A program made the translations under genes and the position numbers. A model generated the notes under the pieces. It saw nothing but the letters and a program-made list of their open reading frames with translations, was not told the DNA's origin and made no database searches. A stretch of 64,000 nt of DNA from Shewanella vesiculosa (lineage in GTDB: Bacteria; Pseudomonadota; Gammaproteobacteria; Enterobacterales; Shewanellaceae). The stretch's first letter is position 1, and each line of letters opens with the position of its first letter. The stretch is taken from NCBI RefSeq assembly GCF_021560015.1, contig NZ_CP073588.1, positions 248,001 to 312,000 of the forward strand, given 5' to 3'. This document shows positions 56,001 through 64,000 of this stretch, one piece after another.

Positions 56001-57155
56001 GTGAAACGTTTTCGCTTAGGAATTATCATTAATCCACTCGCTGGTTTAGGCGGGAGTGTCGGCTTAAAAGGCTCTGATGGTGTAGCTAATGAAGCCTTAG
56101 CTAAAGGCGCCATACCTAAAGCACAACAACGTATGCAACAGGCTTTGGATGTCATTTTACCGTTTGCTGAACAAATCGATATTATTACCGCATCTGGTGA
56201 CATGGGCGGGTTGTTATGTCGCCAAATGGGCTTTAGCACTCAAGAGGTGTATCGCGCTATTGAGACTCGCTCTGCTGAAAAAACATCTGCCCTAGATACA
56301 CAGCAAGCGGTTAAATGCTTACTTGAGCATCAATTAGATTTGCTGTTATTTGCCGGTGGTGATGGTACTGCTCGTGATATTTACGCTGTAGTTGATGATT
56401 CTTTCCCTGTACTGGGCGTTCCCGCTGGAGTGAAAATTCATTCTGGAGTGTATGGCATTACTCCGCATGCATCGGGTGTAGTAGTCCGTATGCTATTAAA
56501 CGGTGAGTTAGTCAGTTTGATGTCAGCCGATGTTATGGATATCGATGAAGTTGCGTTTAGGCAAGGCATTGTAAAAGCGAGACGATTCGGTGAGATGACG
56601 GTTCCTGCAGAGCCGCGTTACATACAAGCCGTTAAAATGGGCGGAAAAGAAGTCGATGAATTAGTGCTGGCCGACATTGCCGCTGACATAATTGAATCCA
56701 TGGACGATGAACTTTATATTATGGGGTCTGGCAGCACTGTTGCCGCCGTAATGGAAGATTTAGGCTTAGCTAATACCTTGCTCGGTGTTGATGTTATTCA
56801 ACATAAACAGATTATGGCTCAGGATGTAACGGCGCAGCAACTGCTCACGTTCATTGCGGATAAAAAAACGTATCCCAGCGTAAAACTGGTGATAACCTTA
56901 ATCGGCGGGCAAGGGCATATTTTAGGTCGAGGTAATCAGCAGTTGTCACCTGATCTCATCAGACAAATAGAAAAAGACAATATTTTAATCTTAGCGACAA
57001 AAACTAAGTTAAAAGCACTTGAAGGCAGGCCACTTATTGTGGATAGTGGCGACCCTGAATTAGATAAAGCACTCACTGGCTATTACAAAATAGTCACGGG
57101 TTACCATGATTACGTGATGTATCAAGTAGCCAACCCAGATTTAGTGGAGAACTAG
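56001..57155 (+). CDS. NAD kinase-like (ATP-NAD/AcoX family) protein
   Basis: A 384-residue cytosolic protein of the COG3199-type group related to NAD kinase. INPLAGLGGSVGLKGSDG at the start and the nucleotide motif FAGGDGTARDI near residue 116 mark the family. The group is found next to acetoin genes or in conserved clusters like this one and its reaction is unsettled. It lies in a run with yfcL 3 bp after its stop. Confidence 0.85.
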   Translation: MKRFRLGIIINPLAGLGGSVGLKGSDGVANEALAKGAIPKAQQRMQQALDVILPFAEQIDIITASGDMGGLLCRQMGFSTQEVYRAIETRSAEKTSALDTQQAVKCLLEHQLDLLLFAGGDGTARDIYAVVDDSFPVLGVPAGVKIHSGVYGITPHASGVVVRMLLNGELVSLMSADVMDIDEVAFRQGIVKARRFGEMTVPAEPRYIQAVKMGGKEVDELVLADIAADIIESMDDELYIMGSGSTVAAVMEDLGLANTLLGVDVIQHKQIMAQDVTAQQLLTFIADKKTYPSVKLVITLIGGQGHILGRGNQQLSPDLIRQIEKDNILILATKTKLKALEGRPLIVDSGDPELDKALTGYYKIVTGYHDYVMYQVANPDLVEN

Positions 57156-57158
57156 AAC

Positions 57159-57437
57159 ATGTTAGAACAGTACGATGCAGCATTAGAGTCCTGGATTGAA
57201 GACAGTGTTAGCCACAGCGACGATGATGCATTGTTTGCTTGTGGTTATTTACAAGGCCATGTCGCCGTTGTGTTAGCCGAATTAGAAATAGAGGCTGAAC
57301 AAGATTTAGCAGCACTGGATCAAAAATTAGTTAAGTGCCTTGCCTTGGCAAATGAAGAATTAGATGAACATGATTTTTCATTAGTGGAAGCTGCGTGGCA
57401 GCAATTACGTCAACGTATTGTTGCTCAAGCAGCATAA
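57159..57437 (+). CDS. yfcL: YfcL family protein
   Basis: A 92-residue, strongly acidic, helical protein matching YfcL, which is conserved near aroC and mnmC in gammaproteobacteria. The function is unknown. It starts 3 bp after the upstream gene and ends 22 bp before the SpoU-type methyltransferase, so they are probably cotranscribed. Confidence 0.85.
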   Translation: MLEQYDAALESWIEDSVSHSDDDALFACGYLQGHVAVVLAELEIEAEQDLAALDQKLVKCLALANEELDEHDFSLVEAAWQQLRQRIVAQAA

Positions 57438-57459
57438 CTGGAATAGATAAACAGCTTTT

Positions 57460-57999
57460 ATGGTAAATCCTTCTTCGCAAGTGACTATTGGTTTAGTCAA
57501 TCCTAAGACTCCGGTTAATGTTGGCGGTATTATGCGTGCAGCAGGCTGTTACGGTGTTGATAATGTTTGCTATACCGGAAAACGCTACGAATTAGCAGCG
57601 AAGTCAGGAGATGCTCAATACGATGTTGACACTAAAGATGCAGCTAAACGGATTCCTCTAGTGGGTGTCGAATCACTACTTGATAGCGTGCCAGAAGGGG
57701 CGACGATAGTCTGTGTTGATCTGGTAGTAGGTGCTACGCCGCTGCCTTTATTTATTCATCCCGACAATGCGTTTTATATATTTGGCCCAGAAGATGGCAC
57801 TATTCCACAGCAATTAATTGATGCTGCTGAGAATGTTGTCTACGTCCCCACCGTGGGCTGTATGAATTTAGCGGCTTCAGTGAATGTATTGCTTTATGAC
57901 CGATTAGCAAAAACGACTCAAGTTAGAGCCGATGATGAATTAATTAAGCAAAGCCGGGACAACAATAATCGCACCAGAGTAAAACATTGGTTGAAGTAA
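57460..57999 (+). CDS. SpoU/TrmH-family RNA 2'-O-methyltransferase
   Basis: A 179-residue SPOUT enzyme with the three family motifs: NVGGIMRAAGCYG near residue 21, FGPEDGTIPQQLID near residue 108 and CMNLAASVNVLLYD near residue 131. These hold the catalytic Arg and the knotted SAM site. The exact RNA target cannot be told. It ends at a good terminator. Confidence 0.9.
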   Translation: MVNPSSQVTIGLVNPKTPVNVGGIMRAAGCYGVDNVCYTGKRYELAAKSGDAQYDVDTKDAAKRIPLVGVESLLDSVPEGATIVCVDLVVGATPLPLFIHPDNAFYIFGPEDGTIPQQLIDAAENVVYVPTVGCMNLAASVNVLLYDRLAKTTQVRADDELIKQSRDNNNRTRVKHWLK

Positions 58000-58026
58000 T
58001 TTATTTAAATCAATATTTTAGATTGT

Positions 58027-58060
58027 AAAAATGCCGAATGAGAGATCTTTCGGCATTTTT
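58027..58060 (+). terminator. Terminator after the SpoU-type gene
   Basis: AAAAATGCCGAA and TTCGGCATTTTT pair over 12 bp around a 10-nt loop, with a T tail. Confidence 0.87.
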
Positions 58061-58372
58061 ATTATCACTGTAGCACTAGAGTAGATATATGTTAAATAGT
58101 CGCTAGCTCTGGTACTTGAGTATTGCTTAGGTGCTGCTTCATGTTAGATTTAACGTTAGTGATATCCATATAATCTATGTTAATTAAAGCTTGATGAATT
58201 GGCTTATGTGGCAGATATGGTCGCCATAGTGATTATTGATAATGACCATTGATAGTGATTTTGATATAAACCTAAAGTCATCATTATTCATTTGATGCCT
58301 TGGAACCAATCAATATTTTTCAATCAAGCCTGATTAGGCATACGCATTAGGCAGCAATATTTGGAGTATGTC
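58061..58372. other. 312-bp intergenic region before the rhodanese gene
   Basis: AT-rich; no gene, repeat or convincing promoter was recognised. Confidence 0.4.
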
Positions 58373-58735
58373 ATGTCGATATTAAACAATCTGGCTCAGT
58401 GGCTACCATTTGGAAAAGTACCTGAAATGGACGCCCAAGCGGTGTTTAAGCGACTTCAGAAAAATAGCATTCAAATAGTAGATGTTCGATCAAAAATGGA
58501 ATGGGACAAGTCGCATATAGAAGGTTCGCTAAACCTGCCCATTACATCGCTTTCCATTAACACGATAAAACAGCTGCAATTATCACAAGAGATAACCACT
58601 GTCGTTATATGTCTCTCTGCCCATCGAAGCATTCCTGGAGTTAGAAAGCTTAAACAGTTTGGGTTTACTGATGTGTATCAACTTGAAGGTGGAATGCTCA
58701 GCTGGTGGAAATTCGCGTTGCCAATATCGAAATAA
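58373..58735 (+). CDS. Rhodanese-like protein
   Basis: A 120-residue single-domain rhodanese. VDVRSKMEWDKSHIEGS starts the fold, and the active loop is CLSAHRS with the catalytic Cys near residue 79. The first 20 residues are moderately hydrophobic but do not form a clear signal peptide. The ATG at 58373 has TTGGAG at 8 bp and is preferred over the in-frame TTG 12 bp upstream. A dead hydrolase gene follows. Confidence 0.82.
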   Translation: MSILNNLAQWLPFGKVPEMDAQAVFKRLQKNSIQIVDVRSKMEWDKSHIEGSLNLPITSLSINTIKQLQLSQEITTVVICLSAHRSIPGVRKLKQFGFTDVYQLEGGMLSWWKFALPISK

Positions 58736-58757
58736 CAGCAGAAAAAAGACGTTAACA

Positions 58758-59205
58758 ATGACGTTAATATTTCTGCATGGTTGAGGATGTACCGTGTTGT
58801 TTGGGAGTATCAACAGCAGTTTTTTGATAATGATGTAACACTTCACCTTCCAGAGCCCCCACAAGGTAATAAGTTAACCATTGTGAGCTAACTAGCACAA
58901 TGGCTGATGAATTACATTGAAGATAGACATCTCAAAATATCTTTGAGCCCTAAGAACCCAAATTAATTTAGCGCTTAAAGACTGCGGCCCTAGGGTTATG
59001 TGAAATGATTTTTATGCATGTGATAAGTTTGATTTTATAGGGAGCCTTGAAGCAATTACGATTCCGGTTCACATTATTGTCGGTGATAAGGAGCAGATGA
59101 TGTCTTTGATGTATGCTATTTTTTGAATCATAACTTACCTAAAACAGAGTTAACGATTATCGAAGCTCCAACTTACACGACCTTTTCTGACAGCCTGACT
59201 TAATC
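58758..59205 (+). pseudogene. Degenerate alpha/beta-hydrolase gene
   Basis: Pieces in three frames read like one alpha/beta-hydrolase. From 58758: MTLIFLHG, then a stop where Trp of the HGWG oxyanion motif is expected, then GCT. In the next frame: WEYQQQFFDNDVTLHLPEPPQGNK. Further on: LAQWLMNYIEDRHLK near 58890. From about 59040: SLEAITIPVHIIVGDKEQM. From 59132: NLPKTELTIIEAPTYTTF. The middle with the nucleophile Ser elbow was not found. Several stops and frame changes show this is a true old pseudogene, unlike the single-indel genes elsewhere. Confidence 0.62.
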
Positions 59206-59350
59206 TATAAAACAATTGAGCAGTTTCTAGCAAGCCTCTAAAAAATGACAGTATTGAGTCCGAAGGGGCATTAATCGCTGTGATTAGCTATGGGAATGGT
59301 TGCATTACGATGAGGTATTAGATGAATATAGGAAGTTTACTAATAGAAAA
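59206..59350. other. Spacer between the hydrolase remnant and the tRNA-fMet array
   Basis: The segment 59307-59350 recurs almost unchanged at 59436-59478, so it is the first spacer of the tRNA array. The rest shows nothing. Confidence 0.5.
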
Positions 59351-59420
59351 TGGTTGCGGGAGTAGGACTTGAACCTACGACCTTCGACTCTTTATTTATA
59401 AAAAGCTGAGCCCAACAAAC
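59351..59420 (-). pseudogene. Truncated initiator tRNA-Met with an insert in the anticodon arm
   Basis: The 3' half (T arm, acceptor and CCA) matches the intact copies. At the anticodon arm, TAACCC is replaced by a 21-nt segment containing TTTATAAATAAAGAGTC. The D arm and 5' acceptor strand are missing; only GGGCTCA of the anticodon stem remains. It cannot be a functional tRNA. Confidence 0.75.
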
Positions 59421-59478
59421 AAGTGATTGATTTTACGATGAGGTGTTAGGTAAATATAGGAAGTTTACTAATAGAAAA

Positions 59479-59554
<76 letters not shown>

Positions 59555-59600
59555 TCCGATAAAACGCTATCAATTGTTTTTATTCTATTGATCAAAGAAA

Positions 59601-59696
59601 TGGTTGCGGGAGTAGGACTTGATAAAAAACTACGACCTTCGACTCTTTATTTATAAAAAGCTGAGCCCGACAAGATATTATCTGCTCTATCCTGCG
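59601..59696 (-). pseudogene. Degenerate initiator tRNA-Met with inserts
   Basis: Both ends match tRNA-fMet, but the same 21-nt anticodon-arm replacement as at 59351-59420 is present. The T arm has extra bases (GATAAAAAAC on the plus strand), and the D arm and acceptor are changed. It is 96 nt long and unlikely to fold as a tRNA. Confidence 0.78.
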
Positions 59697-59740
59697 TCCG
59701 AAAACGCTATCAATTGTTTTTATTCTATTGATTAAAGAAA

Positions 59741-59816
<76 letters not shown>

Positions 59817-59862
59817 TCCGATAAAACGCTATCAATTGTTTTTATTCTATTGATTAAAGAAA

Positions 59863-59938
<76 letters not shown>

Positions 59939-59984
59939 TCCGATAAAACGCTATCAATTATTTTTATTCTATTGATTAAAGAAA

Positions 59985-60060
<76 letters not shown>

Positions 60061-60106
60061 TCCGATATAACGCTATCAATTATTTTTATTCTATTGATTA
60101 AAGAAA

Positions 60107-60182
<76 letters not shown>

Positions 60183-60260
60183 TCCGATTGACGCTACTTT
60201 GATTTAGCTTACTAAACTCGCTGGTTAGCGTGTTTAACTGTCTGCTTCAAAGCGGGGCGA

Positions 60261-60289
60261 ACTATAGCGATCCCCGTTTCTATTTGCAA
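60261..60289 (-). promoter_or_regulatory. Stable-RNA promoter for the tRNA-fMet array
   Basis: On the minus strand: -35 TTGCAA (60284-60289), a 17-bp spacer, -10 TATAGT (60261-60266), then a GC-rich discriminator (TCGCCCCGC). It lies about 80 bp before the first tRNA-fMet. Confidence 0.72.
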
Positions 60290-60478
60290 GTAAAATCTAG
60301 GCCGTAGCTATTTGTTTGCTGGTAAAATAAGCGAGTTACTGCTTTATCGAACGATATAAGGTTATTAAGCCTAAAATAAGGGAATTTAACAGCCCATTTC
60401 GATAAGTCGTTGGGGTTATGTGTTTGAACAGGTATAATGCTGCACTGAATTTTGCGTAACCGATGACTGACTAAATAC

Positions 60479-62603
60479 ATGTTTAATTTTTTTGCTGCTG
60501 CCCCAAAGGGGTTCGAATATAGCCTTGCTTCTGAACTTAAAGAGTTTGGCGCAACCGACGTTAAAGAAAGTGTTGCTGGGGTGTATTTTACTGCTCCATT
60601 AGAGCTGGCTTATCGAATCACACTATGGACTCGTTTAGCGAGCCGTATCGTATTAGTGATCTATAAAGGAGCCTGTGATTCTGCCGAGCAACTTTATAAC
60701 GCGGCATACTGTATTGATTGGCCATCGCATTTTTCCCATAAGAAAACATTCAGTATTGATTTTCACGGCACGGGTGGTTTCATTAACAACACTCAATTTG
60801 GCGCGTTGAAAATTAAAGATGCGGTTGTTGACCGTTTTCGTGACGATGGTACTCCTCGTCCAGATGTCGAACGTGTTAATCCCGATTTTAAAATTGATGC
60901 CCATTATCGAAATGGTCAGTTGACTATTTCAATGAACTTCTCAGGCGCGTCATTGCATCAACGTGGATACCGTTCAACTACAGGCGAAGCACCATTAAAG
61001 GAAAACCTCGCGGCCAATATGTTAGTTCGCAGTGGCTGGCAAGCAAATCCAATTACAGTGCTTGACCCATTTTGTGGTAGCGGCACGGTACTAATAGAAG
61101 CGGCATTAATGGCTGCTGATATTGCACCAGGACTCAAACGCGAAAAATTTGGTTTCGAAAATTGGCAGAGCCACAATAAAGCGATGTGGCAGGTTATTTT
61201 TGACGAAGCTCAAGCGCGTGCAACTTTGGGGAAAACCCGTTGCAAACTCAAATTCTACGGTTCAGACATTGAACCACACCTGATCTCTATCGCTAAACGC
61301 AATGCTGAAAATGCTGGTGTTGCTGAATTAATTGAATTTAGCGTGTCTGATGCACTCGATGTCACACCTCCGGTAAGCGAAGGATTTTTGATCTCCAACC
61401 CTCCTTACGGTGAGCGTTTAGGTAATGTCACTGAGCTTTTACAACTTTATTATCAACTTGGTGATAAGTTTAAAAAAGAGTTTGGTGGCTGGAAAATTGC
61501 CATGCTGTGCAGTGATGTTGAACTCATTTCATCGCTTAAGCTTAAAGCCGACAAGCAAATGAAAATGTTTAACGGTGCATTAGAATGTGCTTTTAACATT
61601 TATACCTTACACGCAAACAGTACCCGTCGCGACGTACCTGAATTGCCTGAAGGTGTTGATATTATCGACATAGCTCCAGCATTTGCGAATCGTATTAAAA
61701 AGAATGTTAAACAGTTTGAAAAATGGGCTAAAAAAGAACGTATTGATAGCTACCGTTTATATGATGCTGATTTGCCTGAATATAATGTTGCGATTGATCG
61801 ATATGTCGATTATGTGGTTATCCAAGAGTATTCTGCTCCAGCAACAATTCCTGAAGCGGTTACCAAGCGCCGTATTAGTGATGTGCTATTAGCATTGCCT
61901 AGTGCTTTAGGGGATCCATCCTGACCGTATTACGTTAAAAACTCGTGAACGTCAGAAAGGCGCTAATCAGTATCAGAAGATCGATGAGCGCAAAGTAGAA
62001 GTTATCACTGAAGAATACGGTGCTAAATTCAAGCTTAACTTAACCGGTTATTTAGATACTGGTTTGTTCCTTGATCACCGTGTTACGCGTAAATTAGTGG
62101 GTGATAAATCTAAGGGTAAAAATGTCCTTAATTTATTTGCTTATACTGGTTCTGCGTCTGTACATGCTGCAATTGGCGGGGCAAAATCTGTCACTACTAT
62201 TGATATGTCTAATACCTACATCAGTTGGGCTAAAGAAAACTTTGCCTTAAACGGATTGTCTGGTAAACAATATGACTTTATTCAAGCAGACTGTTTACAG
62301 TGGATTAAAGAAAACAGCCACCAGAAGTTTGATCTTATCTTTATTGATCCTCCTACGTTCTCTAACTCAAAACGCATGGAAGACAGTTGGGATGTGCAAC
62401 GCGACCATGCAGAGATGTTAGGCGGGTTGATTAAGCTACTGTCTCCAAATGGCGAGCTTATTTTCTCCAATAACAAACGTAAATTTAAAATGGATATCGA
62501 AGCGTTGAACCAAGCAGGTATCGACGTGACGAATATTGACCATTTATGTTTACCGCTGGATTATAAGCGTAATCCGCATATCCATAATGTGTGTGGCTAC
62601 TGA
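60479..62603 (+). CDS. rlmL: 23S rRNA (guanine-N2/N7) methyltransferase RlmKL, frame broken by a 1-nt insertion
   Basis: A fused enzyme with an N-terminal THUMP domain, the RlmL methyltransferase ([19 protein letters not shown] near residue 196, NPPYGERLG near residue 306) and the RlmK methyltransferase ([18 protein letters not shown] and [12 protein letters not shown]). It modifies G2445 and G2069 of 23S rRNA in E. coli. At about 61916-61918 an extra C turns [18 protein letters not shown] into a stop. Removing it gives 707 residues, the family length. It is followed by a glutaredoxin-like gene after 3 bp. Confidence 0.92.
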
Positions 62604-62606
62604 CTC

Positions 62607-62843
62607 ATGCAAAAAAATAGTTCAGTCGCTTATGTGTTATATCACACAGAGGGTTGCCATCTGTGTGATATCGCCCAAGCATTGGTTGAGCAAACCGCAA
62701 TAGATTATCAGCACATCGATATATGTGATAACGCCATACTTGTAGAGCGTTATGGCATGAGCATCCCTGTATTTGTACAGGGTGAACGTGAGTTATTCTG
62801 GCCTTTCGATGCCGCACAATTACAAGATTTTTTAGGAGTTTAG
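62607..62843 (+). CDS. Glutaredoxin-family protein
   Basis: A 78-residue thioredoxin-fold protein with the redox motif CHLC near residue 17, in YHTEGCHLCDIA, and a cis-Pro region SIPVFV near residue 53. It belongs to a small glutaredoxin-like group often placed next to rlmKL and uup, as here. The substrate is unknown. It lies 3 bp after rlmL and 1 bp before uup, so the three are one operon. Confidence 0.85.
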   Translation: MQKNSSVAYVLYHTEGCHLCDIAQALVEQTAIDYQHIDICDNAILVERYGMSIPVFVQGERELFWPFDAAQLQDFLGV

Positions 62844-62844
62844 A

Positions 62845-64000
62845 TTGAGTCTGGTACGTATTAATAATGGCTCGTTAGCCTACGGTTACATTCCTTTGCT
62901 GCTTAATGCAGACTTTACCATTGAACCAGGTGAGCGTGTGTGTATCGTTGGTCGCAACGGTGCCGGCAAATCAAGTTTAATGAAAGTGTTATCAGGTGAT
63001 GTACTGCTTGATGATGGCGAGTTTAATATTGCCAATGACGTCAATGTAAGTCGTTTACAACAAGATCCTCCTAAAGCTGAAACTGGAACAGTTTACGCTT
63101 ATATTGCAGCAGGTCTTAAAGAAATTGGCGAAGCGTTAGAGAAGTATCATCAACTATCGCACGATGTTGCAGATGCTAATCCTGAGCAGATGGAACGGAT
63201 GCTAAACCAAATGCAGCGTCTGCAAGAAGTATTAGATCATAATAACGGTTGGCAATTAGATTCGCGGATTATTCAAAACTGTCAGTTATTAGGTCTAGAC
63301 CCTGATAAGCCATTAAATGAATTGTCTGGTGGTTGGCAGCGTAAAGTGGCATTAGCTCGCGCACTTGTGGTTAACCCTGATTTACTGTTACTTGACGAAC
63401 CCACCAACCATTTAGACATCGATACCATTGAATGGTTAGAGCAATTTTTATTAAGCTTTAAAGGTGCCATCGTATTTGTAAGCCATGACCGTGGTTTTAT
63501 TCAAAGAATGGCAACCCGTATCGTCGATTTAGATCGTGGTGTGGTGGTCTCATTTCCAGGTAACTACCAAGCCTATTTGGATGGTAAGCAAGAATGGTTA
63601 CGCGTAGAAGCAGAAAAAAATGCTCACTTTGATAAAAAACTTGCCGACGAAGAAACCTGGATCCGTCAAGGTGTTAAAGCACGTCGTACTCGAAATGAAG
63701 GTCGTGTTCGAGCGCTAAAAGCGTTACGTACCGAACGCAGCGAACGTTTAAATCGCCAAGGTAATGCCAAAATGTCGGTATCGGATACCGAACGCTCTGG
63801 TAAGTTAGTTTTTGATATTAAAGATGTTAACTATAATTTGCCGGATAAAAATTTAGTTAAAGATTTCAGTGCTACAGTCATACGTGGTGACCGTATAGCA
63901 TTAATTGGTCCAAATGGCTGTGGTAAATCAACCTTAATCAAGTTGTTGATCGAGAAGCTACAACCTCAATCTGGCGAAATTAAAGTCGGTACCAGGCTAG
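62845..64000 (+). CDS. uup: ABC-F ATPase Uup (3' end beyond the window)
   Basis: The first 385 residues of an ABC-F protein that acts on the ribosome and does not transport. The TTG start has AGGAG at 6 bp and gives the Uup-like N-terminus SLVRINNGSLAYG. The first ATPase half shows Walker A VGRNGAGKSS, signature LSGGWQRKVALAR and Walker B LLLLDEPTNHLD. A charged linker (WIRQGVKARRTRNEGRVRAL) follows, and the second half begins with IGPNGCGKSTL. The frame is open to the window end; about 250 residues are missing. Confidence 0.93.
   Translation, partial: MSLVRINNGSLAYGYIPLLLNADFTIEPGERVCIVGRNGAGKSSLMKVLSGDVLLDDGEFNIANDVNVSRLQQDPPKAETGTVYAYIAAGLKEIGEALEKYHQLSHDVADANPEQMERMLNQMQRLQEVLDHNNGWQLDSRIIQNCQLLGLDPDKPLNELSGGWQRKVALARALVVNPDLLLLDEPTNHLDIDTIEWLEQFLLSFKGAIVFVSHDRGFIQRMATRIVDLDRGVVVSFPGNYQAYLDGKQEWLRVEAEKNAHFDKKLADEETWIRQGVKARRTRNEGRVRALKALRTERSERLNRQGNAKMSVSDTERSGKLVFDIKDVNYNLPDKNLVKDFSATVIRGDRIALIGPNGCGKSTLIKLLIEKLQPQSGEIKVGTRL

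Overview
The window looks like a chromosomal segment of a marine gammaproteobacterium of the order Alteromonadales, most likely Shewanella. The grounds are gene content and order: acpH/queA/tgt/yajC/secD/secF, smrB/prmB/aroC, fadI/fadJ, a moxR-to-batD operon, a large tRNA-Val array, and tRNA-Glu and tRNA-Ala next to gltX. Almost everything is core chromosome. No phage, integrase, IS transposase or CRISPR array was seen.

Layout. 1-1250: minus-strand tRNA-Ala and a tandem tRNA-Glu array that alternates intact and degenerate copies, below gltX. 2870-3550: a promoter and six tRNA-Val(UAC) genes. 3780-9770: an ABC exporter, the alkylation-repair pair alkA-ogt, an RhlE-like helicase and a small phosphatase. 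10221-12975: cheV with a possible FliA promoter, then sstT. 13000-15040: a RluA-type pseudouridine synthase, a membrane-anchored thioredoxin and acpH. 15237-21050: queA, tgt, yajC, secD, secF. 21052-25040: small conserved genes, siroheme synthesis, YaeQ and a CBS protein. 25056-34490: a secreted subtilase, an RND efflux operon with DUF2892 and periplasmic rhodanese genes, and FadL. 34900-45100: putP, an ECF sigma factor with a DUF3379 partner, and the moxR-DUF58-DUF4381-batA-batB/C-batD operon. 45199-48850: fadIJ behind PsrA-like and FadR-like operators. 49350-50180: a two-gene operon encoding a secreted ten-copy 13-residue repeat protein and a 38-residue peptide; this is the most novel-looking element. 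50182-52063: a 5'-truncated PAS-GGDEF-EAL gene. 52077-58735: smrB, prmB, aroC, an MFS transporter, a NAD-kinase-like gene, yfcL, a SpoU-type methyltransferase and a rhodanese. 58758-59205: the ruins of an alpha/beta-hydrolase gene. 59351-60290: five initiator tRNA-Met genes plus two degenerate copies, with their promoter. 60479-64000: rlmKL, a glutaredoxin-like gene and the start of uup.

A striking property of the sequence is nine single-base indels that interrupt conserved genes (secD, the RND pump twice, fadI, fadJ, the GGDEF-EAL gene, aroC, the MFS gene, rlmKL). Undoing each one restores a family-length protein, and most lie in short homopolymers, so sequencing error is the simplest explanation. 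Interrupted genes are reported as single loci with the indel site given.

The main functional themes are translation (tRNAs, GltX, queuosine enzymes, RlmKL, PrmB, SmrB, Uup), protein export (YajC/SecDF), fatty-acid use (FadL, FadIJ), alkylation repair and envelope stress or efflux.
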